DNA from: Micavibrio sp. UBA5703
GTDB taxonomy: Bacteria > Pseudomonadota > Alphaproteobacteria > Micavibrionales > Micavibrionaceae
Assembly: GCA_002420015.1 (NCBI GenBank)
Contig: DIHF01000050.1
Span: 23,095 to 39,778 of the forward strand
DNA: 16,684 nucleotides
Direction of reading: 5' to 3'
In this document: positions 1 through 7,060 of the stretch, piece after piece
How the letters are laid out: every line of letters starts with the position of its first letter
How positions within the stretch are numbered: position 1 is the first letter of the stretch
The notes under the pieces: model-generated
The model's database searches: none
The model's input: the letters and a program-made list of their open reading frames with translations, nothing else
What the model was told of the DNA's origin: nothing
Position numbers and translations under genes: made by a program

Positions 1-53
1 TGGATCCCCGCCGTTTAATCCCCGCTTGCGCGGGGACGCGGGGATGACGGGGT
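1..53 (-). repeat. Nested palindromic repeat, copy A
   Basis: Two hairpins are nested. The outer 8-bp arms are ATCCCCGC (4-11) and GCGGGGAT (38-45). The inner stem is TCCCCGC (19-25) / GCGGGGA (30-36) with a TTGC loop. An asymmetric spacer, CGTTTAA, lies between the outer and inner left arms and gives the element a direction. Related copies lie at 3998-4049 and 4081-4143. It sits just upstream of trkH and is cut by the window edge, so its full length is unknown. It resembles small dispersed palindromes found in intergenic DNA of many alphaproteobacteria; the family name is not assigned here. Confidence 0.75.
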
Positions 54-101
54 AATAATTGAGTTTGGGCCCTAGGCGTTTGATCCTTTAAGGAAAATAC
101 C

Positions 102-1544
102 TTGAATCTTCGTCCCGTACTTTACGCTATTGGGGTGGTTTTGTCCGTTCTGTCCGTCAGCATGGTCCTTCCGATGCTGGTCGATGTCTACACGGGCCAT
201 TCGAGCTGGCGAACCTTTCTGCAATGCATCATCGTCACGGCATTTTTCGGCGGATCGCTGGTTCTGGCCAACTCCGGAAGAAACTTCAAAATCAACCTCA
301 AACAAACATTCCTTCTGATGACGCTGGGGCTTCTTTTTGTGGCCGTTTTCGGCGCCCTGCCCTTTTACCTTTCGGACATGAATATGGGCTTTACGGATTC
401 CCTGTTCGAGTCGATGTCAGGCATCACCACCACGGGATCGACCGTGATTATCGGGCTGGATACCGCGCCGCCCGGCATATTGCTCTGGCGCGCCATGTTG
501 CAATGGCTCGGCGGTATCGCGCTTATCCTTACAGCCATCATGGTCATGCCTTATCTCAATATCGGCGGCATGCAGCTCTTTCGCTCGGAAACGTCCGACA
601 GCGAAAAAGCCGCCCCCCGCATGGCCCAGCTTGCCAGATCGATCGCCCTTATCTATGCGGGCCTAACCGCGCTCTGCGCTGCATGCTACATATTCTCCGG
701 TATGAAGATTTTCGATTCTGTGGTTCACGCCATGTCGACGATTTCAACGGGCGGCTTTTCCACCTTCGACTCTTCATTCATGCACTATGTCGATCCGTGG
801 GCGGAAATCGTGGCTATCGTCTTTATGCTTCTTGGCGCCCTGCCTTTCGTCCTTTACCTGAAAGCCTTGCGCGGTAGTATCTCTTCCCTGTTCGACGATC
901 CGCAGGTTCGCTGGTTTTTGTCCATCGTCGCGCTTTCGACGATGGCCATTATGGCCTATATGATGGTGGCAGAGGGCTGGTCCCCGCCGCACGCGCTTCG
1001 CGTGGCATCCTTCGGTACCGTATCGTTCGTCACCGGAACGGGCTTTATTAACAGCGACTACGAAAGCTACGGCGCTTTTGTCGTCGGGGTTCTTTTCTTT
1101 ATCATGGCGATCGGCGGCTGCGCTGGTTCGACGACCTGCGGGATCAAGATTTTCCGCTTTCAGGTGCTCTATGAAATCTGCAACATCCAGGTCAAGAAAA
1201 TGTTACACCCCAACGGGGTCTTCATCCCGCACTATAACGGCTACCCGATGCCCAAAGAGGTGCCGATTTCAGTTCTGGGGTTCTTCTTTCTGTATGCGCT
1301 GTGCTTCATAGCAATCGCCATAGCACTTTCCTATGTCGGGCTTGATTTTGTTACGGCATTATCCGGCGCGCTCACCAGTCTTTCCAACGCCGGCGCTGGG
1401 TTCGGCCCGGTCATAGGCTCGGGCGGATCGTTCGAGCCCCTGCCCCACGAAGCAAAATGGATACTCACCGCCGCCATGCTGCTGGGGCGGCTGGAAATAT
1501 TCACCGTACTGGTGCTGTTTACACCCCGCTTCTGGAAGATTTAG
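102..1544 (+). CDS. trkH: TrkH-family potassium uptake protein
   Basis: This is the inner-membrane, ion-conducting subunit of a Trk-type K+ uptake system, which normally works with the cytoplasmic NAD-binding regulator TrkA (not in this window). The 480-residue protein is almost entirely hydrophobic helices. Four selectivity-filter loops are visible: SGITTTGST near 106-114, STISTGGFST near 212-221, FVTGTGF near 309-315 and SNAGAGFG near 428-435. The C-terminus has the family ending GRLEIFTVLVLFTPRFW. Length and architecture are normal. The start is a TTG at 102, chosen because AAGGA (90-94) sits 7 nt upstream and the protein begins at the expected first membrane helix. The TAG stop overlaps the stop codon of the convergent hslO gene. 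Confidence 0.95.
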   Translation: MNLRPVLYAIGVVLSVLSVSMVLPMLVDVYTGHSSWRTFLQCIIVTAFFGGSLVLANSGRNFKINLKQTFLLMTLGLLFVAVFGALPFYLSDMNMGFTDSLFESMSGITTTGSTVIIGLDTAPPGILLWRAMLQWLGGIALILTAIMVMPYLNIGGMQLFRSETSDSEKAAPRMAQLARSIALIYAGLTALCAACYIFSGMKIFDSVVHAMSTISTGGFSTFDSSFMHYVDPWAEIVAIVFMLLGALPFVLYLKALRGSISSLFDDPQVRWFLSIVALSTMAIMAYMMVAEGWSPPHALRVASFGTVSFVTGTGFINSDYESYGAFVVGVLFFIMAIGGCAGSTTCGIKIFRFQVLYEICNIQVKKMLHPNGVFIPHYNGYPMPKEVPISVLGFFFLYALCFIAIAIALSYVGLDFVTALSGALTSLSNAGAGFGPVIGSGGSFEPLPHEAKWILTAAMLLGRLEIFTVLVLFTPRFWKI

Positions 1545-2506
1545 GAGAGAGGCTCCGTTATCCTTTTTTCCAGGTCTTGCGCGTCGAAGGTGTAGTCGCG
1601 ACTGCAGAACTCGCAATGCATGACGATCCGCCCGTCATCCGCCATATATTCCCTGTCTTCCTTCGGCATCATCCTAAGGATATTCAGCACTTTTTCCTCG
1701 CTGCAACGGCAGGACTTCCTGAGTTCGTGCGGTTTGTAGACACGAATGCCCTCCTCGTGGAAAAGCCGCATCAGCAAATCATTGGCGTGAATATCCGACG
1801 ATAAAAACTCGTCTTCCGTACAACTGCCGAGCAATATCATCGAACGCCGCCAGTCGTCTTCCCTGACATTGCCCATGCCCGCTTCCGGGTTGCTGCCGTC
1901 TTCCGGCATGTGCTGGAGCATAATGCCCCCGGCGCGCCATGAATCGCCCCGCCTGCCCACGGCCATCTTGATGCCCGTGCCGATCTGCTCCGACTGGTTG
2001 AAGTAATGCTGAACGCAATCGGTCATCGAATGGCCCTTCAACTCCACGATGCCCTGATACCGCTCCACCTTGTTGCCTTGATCCACCGTAAAGGCCATAT
2101 AACCCTTGCCCAGCAACTGAGCAAAATTGTTTTGCGACTTTTCCGTGCGCGCCAGCGCCGCAAGCTGTTTCCAGCTATGTTCGAGGCGTTCCTCATCGTA
2201 ATGCGCGCAGCCCCTGATATGCCCGTCCGAGGTCATATCGGCGACCACCATTTTAACCGGGCCATCGCCCTGAGCCTGAAGCGTGAATATTCCTTCATAT
2301 CTAAGCATAGACGAGAGCAGCCCCGTCAACGTGACCGTTTCGGCGACGAGATGCGCCACAGGCTGCGGGTAATCGTGCGGCTTGAGGATTTCGTCGATCG
2401 CATCGCCCAGCCTTATGATGCGGCCGCGCAGCCCCGAAGCTTCAAGCTGGAATGTCTGGACGATATCATCCTCGGCCTCACTCAGATCGTCTGGCTCCAT
2501 ACTCAT
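1541..2506 (-). CDS. hslO: Hsp33 redox-regulated chaperonin
   Basis: Hsp33 is a cytoplasmic holdase chaperone switched on by oxidation and unfolding; in the reduced state four cysteines hold zinc. The 321-residue protein has the Hsp33 N-terminal substrate-binding fold, including FTLQAQGDGPVKMVVAD near 74-90 and GKGYMAFTVDQG near 133-144. The C-terminal switch has CxC (C266, C268) and CxxC (C298, C301), all intact. The start ATG at 2506 has no strong Shine-Dalgarno; an in-frame ATG two codons later is possible. The permease gene ends 27 bp upstream on the same strand, so the two are probably co-transcribed. It is convergent with trkH, and the two stop codons overlap. Confidence 0.95.
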   Translation of the reverse strand: MSMEPDDLSEAEDDIVQTFQLEASGLRGRIIRLGDAIDEILKPHDYPQPVAHLVAETVTLTGLLSSMLRYEGIFTLQAQGDGPVKMVVADMTSDGHIRGCAHYDEERLEHSWKQLAALARTEKSQNNFAQLLGKGYMAFTVDQGNKVERYQGIVELKGHSMTDCVQHYFNQSEQIGTGIKMAVGRRGDSWRAGGIMLQHMPEDGSNPEAGMGNVREDDWRRSMILLGSCTEDEFLSSDIHANDLLMRLFHEEGIRVYKPHELRKSCRCSEEKVLNILRMMPKEDREYMADDGRIVMHCEFCSRDYTFDAQDLEKRITEPLS

Positions 2507-2533
2507 ATTTTATCACAAAAACAGGGGGATTTC

Positions 2534-3340
2534 CTAAGACTTGATCTTGTATCCCGTGGCGATCATCCTCATGCAAAGCACGGCCAACGCTGCATTTATT
2601 GCCACAAGCACAATAATCCCGGTGACGATATTGCCATCGGCATGGCCGATGAATCCGGCCCTGAAACCGTCTATCATGTAGAAAAACGGGTTATAAAACG
2701 CCAGCGTCTTCCATATCCCCGGCAACTGCTCTATGGAGTAAAAAGTACCTGACAGGAAGGCCAGCGGTGTAATGATGAAGTTGGTCACGGTGGCCATATG
2801 ATCGAATTTGTCGGCCCAGATCCCTGCGGCAATCCCCAGCGAGCCCAGCATCATATTGCCCAGAACAGAAAAAACGACGATCAGCACGAAGGAATGGTAA
2901 TGGATTTTGACGAATAAAATCATCACAGCGGCGGTCACCAGCCCCACCAAAATCCCCCGCACCAGCGCGCCGACCACGTAGCCCGTATACAGCTCCCCTG
3001 CCGAAAGCGGCGGCATCAGAACATCCACAATATTTCCCTGCACCTTGGCGATAATGAGCGAGGACGAGCTATTGGCAAAAGCATTTTGCACCATGGCCAT
3101 GATAATCAGGCCCGGCGCCAGAAATTCCATGAAGGGGACGCCGCCGATCTCGCGGCTGAGACCGCCGAAAGCCAGCGCGAAAACGGTATAAAACAGCAGC
3201 GTGGTAATCACCGGCGCGGCCAGCGTTTGCACATAGACATTCAAAAACCGCGCGATTTCCTTATGGATCAGCGTGTAAAGGCCGATGCGGTTGATCCCTG
3301 TGATTTTGCGGGGTTGTAAGTTATTCGGCGTGTCTGACAT
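2534..3340 (-). CDS. ABC-2 type transporter permease (YadH/NodJ-like)
   Basis: This is a membrane subunit of an ABC-2 exporter. The 268-residue protein has about six predicted membrane helices (roughly 38-58, 70-88, 116-145, 149-175, 183-203, 236-258). It carries the family segment FLAPGLIIMAMVQNAF (73-88) and the FYNPFFYMIDGFR signature near 215-227. Members of this family need a separate ATPase subunit; none is encoded beside it here, and the substrate cannot be inferred. The ATG at 3340 lies only 29 bp from the recX start on the opposite strand, so its promoter must overlap that gene. It is followed by hslO on the same strand. Confidence 0.9.
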   Translation of the reverse strand: MSDTPNNLQPRKITGINRIGLYTLIHKEIARFLNVYVQTLAAPVITTLLFYTVFALAFGGLSREIGGVPFMEFLAPGLIIMAMVQNAFANSSSSLIIAKVQGNIVDVLMPPLSAGELYTGYVVGALVRGILVGLVTAAVMILFVKIHYHSFVLIVVFSVLGNMMLGSLGIAAGIWADKFDHMATVTNFIITPLAFLSGTFYSIEQLPGIWKTLAFYNPFFYMIDGFRAGFIGHADGNIVTGIIVLVAINAALAVLCMRMIATGYKIKS

Positions 3341-3369
3341 AATGGGTGCTCAAAGGAAACATTAGTAAT

Positions 3370-3993
3370 ATGGTCCATAAAACCTCAAAGCAACATAATG
3401 GCCCTGCCAGGAATAGCAAGCCGCCAAAACGCGCTCCCAAAAAGATCACGGAGACTTATCTGCACAATTCGGGCCTCTATTACCTCCAGCGCTTCGCGGC
3501 CAGCAAGGCGCATTTCCGGAGCGTCATGCTCCGCAAGGTCAGAAAGTCATGCCTGCACCATAAGGATCAGGACTATGACGCGTGCGCCGCACTGGTGGAT
3601 AAACTCGCTGAAAGGTTCGAGGAATCCGGGCTTCTCAACGATTCAAGCTATCTGGACGGCATGGTTCGCAGCCTGCGGCGGCGCGGCCTGTCGGAGCGTG
3701 CGATCGTCGCAAAGCTGGCGCAAAAAGGTATCGGCGCAAATGACACGGCGCGCGCTCTTGGCCGCCATGACGCTGAAACCGGCGCAGAAGGCTCAGAAGG
3801 AAAATCTGACGCCGAAAGACGCGCCGCGCTTGTCTTTTGCCGCCGGAAGAAAATCGGCCCCTATGCCAAGGGTGGCAATAGCGATCCGCGTAAATCAATG
3901 GCATCCCTTGCCAGAGGCGGATTTTCAATGGATACGATACGCTTCGTTTTAAATATTGACCTGGACGAGTTTGATAACCATTCCGAACCATAA
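3370..3993 (+). CDS. recX: Regulatory protein RecX
   Basis: RecX binds RecA filaments and limits recombinase and co-protease activity. The 207-residue protein has a basic N-terminal tail followed by the RecX helical repeats. LRKVRKSCLHH is near 46-56. The diagnostic block GLLNDSSYLDGMVRSLRRRG (79-98) is followed by LSERAIVAKLAQKGI. A third repeat, GGFSMDTIRFVL, is at the C-terminus. I prefer the ATG at 3370, with AAAGGA at 3352-3357 although 12 nt away. A GTG at 3346 would add eight residues but would put that AAAGGA inside the coding region. recA is not adjacent. Divergent from the ABC permease; followed by a repeat cluster that includes a likely terminator. Confidence 0.9.
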   Translation: MVHKTSKQHNGPARNSKPPKRAPKKITETYLHNSGLYYLQRFAASKAHFRSVMLRKVRKSCLHHKDQDYDACAALVDKLAERFEESGLLNDSSYLDGMVRSLRRRGLSERAIVAKLAQKGIGANDTARALGRHDAETGAEGSEGKSDAERRAALVFCRRKKIGPYAKGGNSDPRKSMASLARGGFSMDTIRFVLNIDLDEFDNHSEP

Positions 3994-3997
3994 AGCT

Positions 3998-4049
3998 ACC
4001 CGTCATCCCCGCGGCCCGGCGCAGCCGGGCTTAAACAGCGGGGATCCGG
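3998..4049 (+). repeat. Nested palindromic repeat, copy B
   Basis: It has the same plan as copy A in the opposite orientation. The outer arms are ATCCCCGC (4005-4012) and GCGGGGAT (4038-4045). The inner stem is GCCCGGC (4014-4020) / GCCGGGC (4024-4030) with a 3-nt loop. The outer arms are identical to copy A, while the inner stem has a different sequence that still pairs. It begins four bases after the recX stop codon. Confidence 0.78.
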
Positions 4050-4055
4050 TTATGT

Positions 4056-4079
4056 GCGCGGCAAAGCCGCGCTCTTTTT
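4056..4079 (+). terminator. Intrinsic terminator hairpin after recX
   Basis: A perfect 7-bp stem GCGCGGC (4056-4062) / GCCGCGC (4066-4072) with an AAA loop is followed by TCTTTTT (4073-4079). This fits a rho-independent terminator for plus-strand transcription from recX. It lies exactly between repeat copies B and C, so it may be part of a composite repeat rather than a dedicated recX terminator. Confidence 0.65.
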
Positions 4080-4080
4080 C

Positions 4081-4143
4081 TGGACCCCCGTCGTTTTAGC
4101 GCACCTTGCTACGCAAGATGCGCCACGGGGGTGACGATACGGG
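4081..4143 (-). repeat. Nested palindromic repeat, copy C
   Basis: A third copy with the A-type layout. The outer arms are ACCCCCGT (4084-4091) and ACGGGGGT (4125-4132). The inner stem is GCGCA-c-CTTGC (4099-4109) / GCAAG-a-TGCGC (4113-4123), closed by a TAC loop. The spacer CGTTTTAG matches the CGTTTAA of copy A, and GTGACG after the right arm matches its ATGACG. Two outer-stem pairs differ from copies A and B by paired changes (T-A to C-G, C-G to T-A). It lies inverted relative to copy B. Confidence 0.68.
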
Positions 4144-4163
4144 TAAATGAAAACACGATGGCC

Positions 4164-6770
4164 CTAAAACACATCCGCGCCTTCGATATCGCCCGGATTG
4201 AGTTTCTTGGAAGGTCCAAACGGCGCCTGCGGCTTCTTGAGCTTCTTGGCTGTGACGCGCTCCGCCGGGAACACGAGGGTCGCCGTTGTGCCAACACCTT
4301 TCTGCGAGAAAATCTCCAGCCTGCCGTCGTGAAGCTGCATCATCGAATTGACCAGCGTCAGCCCCAGACCAACACCTGAACCTTCGCGGTTCAAAGCGTT
4401 GTCGATCTGACCAAAAGGCGATAGCGCCTTTTCAATTTCATCAGCATCAAGGCCGATACCCGTATCGGTGAACGACAGGCGCAGATTTCCTTCCGGGTCG
4501 ATCTCCGATGAAATCGTTACGTAGCCGCCATGCGGCGTAAACTTGACGGCGTTGGACAGCAGGTTCAATGCAACCTGTTTCAAGGCCAGCGCCTCACCGA
4601 TAATGGCGGGCATCTGGTGCGTTTTGTTGTTCATTGTTATGCCGCCCGCCTCCGCTTTGGTCGTCATGATTTCCGTGGCGCTCTGGATGACTTCATTCAT
4701 ATCCACGACGGAGTCGTTAAGCTGGCGGTTGCCGGCCTCAATCTTGGCGATATCGAGAATTTCATTGATAATCTGTAACAACCCCTTGCCGCTGTCATAT
4801 ATATCGCGGGCGTATTCCCAATAGGCTTTGTGCCCAACTGGTCCGAGCACCTCATTTTTGATGATCTCCGAAAAGCCTATAATAGCATTGAGCGGCGTGC
4901 GGAGTTCATGGCTCATATTGGCAAGGAATTCCGACTTGGCGCGGTTGGCGATATCGGACTGGTGCTTGGCTTCACGCAGCGCCGTTTCGGCTTCCTTGCG
5001 CTTGGTAACGTCCTCCATACTTCCTTCGTAATAAAGAATGTTGCCGTTTTCATCGCGCACCACGCGGGCGTTTTCGTTGACCCAGATTTGCGTGCCGTCC
5101 TTCCGGCGTGCGCGCATTTCATAGTTGTTGACCGTCCCCCGCTCTTCCAGCCTGCGCCTGAAGGAGGCACGCTCCTCTCTATCCGCATAAACGGCATCAT
5201 TGGCGTTGACGCGCACCATTTCCTCACGGGAATTGTAACCAAGAATACGCGCCATAGCGGGGTTGACCGCCAGATAAATCCCCTCCGGCGTTACCTGATA
5301 AATACCGCCTGCGGCGTGCTCGACGATCGTTCTGTATTTCTTTTCAGCTTCGGCAAGCGCACGCTCGGCCCGGCGGCGCTCCTCAACATCGGTGAAGGTC
5401 CCGACGACGCGCAGCTTCTGGCTTTCGTCGCGCTGGATCATCGCCATGGCCATCTCGACCGAACGGAACGTGCCGTCGATCATGCGCAGCCTTGTAAAGG
5501 TGCGGTATGTCTGCTTTTGCCCGCGCACCAGCATATTAAAGTCTTCCCGCTGCTTTTCCTGATCTTCCGGGTGCAGCATCGAAAACAGGTCATGCCCCAT
5601 GGATTGCTTGGGATCAAAACCCGTAACTTTATGCCACGCATTGTTCAAAAAGAGGATTTTGCCGTCGGTGCTGGCCTGAAAGATAATGTCGGTCACCGAG
5701 TTGATAATGCCCCGGTTTTCTTTTTCGGCGCGGCGTATGGCCTTGTTGAGGCGCTCGCGCTCCTCCACCTCTGTTTTCAGTTCAAAGTTCTTATGTTCAA
5801 GTTCACGGTTTACACCAGTCAGGATATTGGACTGTTTCTGGTTGTTGCTGACATACATCACAACGACCATCGTCAGGATGACCCCGAAGGCAACCACCAT
5901 GTAGGGAACTTTTTCAAGGACGCTCATATGCTCGACCTTGAAAAACTTCATAGTCGCACTCCACTTCGATTCACCGATCATGAACTCGTAAGTGTGCTCT
6001 CTGGACATCGACTTTCTGTCGCCATTGCTGCTGTAGTCGACATCATAGATGCGCTTGTCCATCTCATTAACGGTGATGCGCGACAGCACGGCGCTCTTTT
6101 CAAGCCAGGTGTCACCCAAAATTGATTCAATCCTGCTGAAGCCAATCACAATCCCTGAGGACAAATCCCCGGCCTTGACCGCCTTCACAACAGCAAACGG
6201 CAGTGAATGCGCCCAGTTCCCTTTGCTCTGCTCTGCCTTCTCAAACCCCGGAAAATCTGTAGCCGTGTAAACCTTGTCGTCCTTGAAATAGCCGGCTTTG
6301 ATGATGTGTGAAATCAGCGTCTTGTCGGGAGAAATGCTCTGCTGGCCGCTGCTCAGGCGCTGATAAATGTTGTTGAACTGCCATACGCCCGGCCTTGTCT
6401 CATACAGCCAAAGAACCTGATCGAAATGATTGAGATCAGGCGTTACATCTTTGACCTTCTCCGCCAGTTCGGCGCGGCTGTGCTTTTCCGTGTATTCGCT
6501 GGGAAGCGACAGAATGGTTGCCGCCATCTGCACCGAGCGCCTGAGGTCAGAAGCTCCACCGATCAGAACATCCGCCGCATCCTGCGTGAAGCGGGAGTAT
6601 TCATCGCGGGTTTGCCCCTGCACGAAGGCATTGAGCAAAACGAAAGTTGCCAGAGTTAAAATGATACCGGCGACCGACACCGCCATTTGCGGCGCGTAAG
6701 ACGAAAGCCACGTCCCGTAGGGACTGGCGACCGGACCCGCATCCGATGCAATTCTCTTCTTCCGTGCCAT
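4164..6770 (-). CDS. Membrane PAS-domain sensor histidine kinase, PleC-like core
   Basis: This is a hybrid-free sensor kinase of 868 residues. A first membrane helix (about 30-50) is followed by a periplasmic sensor region of about 235 residues that I cannot assign confidently (dCache- or CHASE-like by position). A second helix (about 288-307), a coiled coil (about 310-350) and two PAS domains (about 353-470 and 477-595) come next. The dimerisation/phosphoacceptor domain has FLANMSHELRTPLNAIIGFS (phosphoacceptor H621). The ATPase domain has the N-box NLLSNAVKF (N740), the G1 box DTGIGLD (from D769) and the G2 box GSGVGLGL (797-804). The HisKA segment resembles alphaproteobacterial PleC/DivJ-type kinases. 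No receiver domain or adjacent response regulator is present, so partner and signal are unknown. The start ATG at 6770 has no clear Shine-Dalgarno. Confidence 0.92.
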   Translation of the reverse strand: MARKKRIASDAGPVASPYGTWLSSYAPQMAVSVAGIILTLATFVLLNAFVQGQTRDEYSRFTQDAADVLIGGASDLRRSVQMAATILSLPSEYTEKHSRAELAEKVKDVTPDLNHFDQVLWLYETRPGVWQFNNIYQRLSSGQQSISPDKTLISHIIKAGYFKDDKVYTATDFPGFEKAEQSKGNWAHSLPFAVVKAVKAGDLSSGIVIGFSRIESILGDTWLEKSAVLSRITVNEMDKRIYDVDYSSNGDRKSMSREHTYEFMIGESKWSATMKFFKVEHMSVLEKVPYMVVAFGVILTMVVVMYVSNNQKQSNILTGVNRELEHKNFELKTEVEERERLNKAIRRAEKENRGIINSVTDIIFQASTDGKILFLNNAWHKVTGFDPKQSMGHDLFSMLHPEDQEKQREDFNMLVRGQKQTYRTFTRLRMIDGTFRSVEMAMAMIQRDESQKLRVVGTFTDVEERRRAERALAEAEKKYRTIVEHAAGGIYQVTPEGIYLAVNPAMARILGYNSREEMVRVNANDAVYADREERASFRRRLEERGTVNNYEMRARRKDGTQIWVNENARVVRDENGNILYYEGSMEDVTKRKEAETALREAKHQSDIANRAKSEFLANMSHELRTPLNAIIGFSEIIKNEVLGPVGHKAYWEYARDIYDSGKGLLQIINEILDIAKIEAGNRQLNDSVVDMNEVIQSATEIMTTKAEAGGITMNNKTHQMPAIIGEALALKQVALNLLSNAVKFTPHGGYVTISSEIDPEGNLRLSFTDTGIGLDADEIEKALSPFGQIDNALNREGSGVGLGLTLVNSMMQLHDGRLEIFSQKGVGTTATLVFPAERVTAKKLKKPQAPFGPSKKLNPGDIEGADVF

Positions 6771-6785
6771 GTTGCTTTTTTTGTT

Positions 6786-6814
6786 ATTATATCAAACAGG
6801 TAAGCTCAGGCCAA
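6786..6814 (-). promoter_or_regulatory. Candidate sigma-70 promoter for the histidine kinase
   Basis: On the minus strand a perfect -10 box TATAAT (6791-6786) lies 17 bp downstream of TTGGCC (6814-6809), a 4/6 match to the -35 consensus. Transcription would start close to 6779, leaving a leader of only about ten bases before the kinase ATG. That fits the absence of a Shine-Dalgarno sequence. Confidence 0.45.
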
Positions 6815-6875
6815 AACCGGCCCAAACTTCCCCCTATATGTGAAAATGACGGAAAGCGGTTAAAACATCGCTAAT

Positions 6876-6906
6876 TTTTCAAGAAAATCAGGACTTTTCA
6901 GGAAAA
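6876..6906. promoter_or_regulatory. Two TTTTC-NN-GAAAA palindromic sites
   Basis: TTTTCAAGAAAA (6876-6887) and TTTTCAGGAAAA (6895-6906) are both palindromes of the form TTTTC-NN-GAAAA, with starts 19 bp apart. They lie about 105-135 bp upstream of the kinase start and about 155-185 bp upstream of the phasin start. Paired identical half-sites on nearly the same helical face are typical of operator pairs. No binding protein can be named. Confidence 0.35.
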
Positions 6907-6926
6907 AATCCATCTGTACGCGCCAT

Positions 6927-6949
6927 TTATTGTTGCGCCGCAACAATAA
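6927..6949. promoter_or_regulatory. Palindromic candidate operator upstream of phasin (PhaR-like)
   Basis: Perfect 11-nt arms TTATTGTTGCG and CGCAACAATAA surround a single C. The core TTGC-N3-GCAA fits the TGC/GCA-rich sites described for the PHA-responsive repressor PhaR in alphaproteobacteria. It lies 23 bp upstream of a TTGACA box and about 110 bp upstream of the phasin start. Assignment to PhaR is an inference from the site sequence and from the gene it precedes. Confidence 0.5.
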
Positions 6950-6972
6950 TGCCTGTACAAAGGCACCTTAAC

Positions 6973-7001
6973 TTGACATTTTCATACTTTAGGCGTACCT
7001 C
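6973..7001 (+). promoter_or_regulatory. Candidate phasin promoter
   Basis: A perfect -35 box TTGACA (6973-6978) is followed at 17 bp by TACCTC (6996-7001), a poor -10 match. The -35 is convincing and the -10 is weak, as often seen at regulated promoters. The leader to the phasin start would be about 50 nt. Confidence 0.4.
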
Positions 7002-7060
7002 TGAACCACTCAGAAACGCTTATTTTTATTACGATTTTCATATTGTTAAAGGAGGCCAGC

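Larger units (their letters stand above)
6771..7060. other. 290-bp divergent regulatory region between kinase and phasin
   Basis: No gene is seen here. The region holds a candidate kinase promoter on the minus strand, two TTTTC-NN-GAAAA sites, one 23-bp palindrome, and a phasin promoter and ribosome binding site on the plus strand. These are listed separately. It is more AT-rich than the flanking genes. Confidence 0.7.

Noticed and set aside
2006..2752. 248-codon open frame on the plus strand
   Set aside because: It spans hslO and part of the permease in antisense; its protein is rich in His/Arg with no recognisable domain.
1..4143. Repeats A-C as a CRISPR array
   Set aside because: Copies are far apart, differ in orientation and have no regular spacers or cas genes.
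4830..6125. 431-codon open frame on the plus strand
   Set aside because: It lies wholly inside the histidine kinase gene on the other strand, has no family-like sequence and no ribosome binding site; the kinase frame has clear catalytic motifs throughout.
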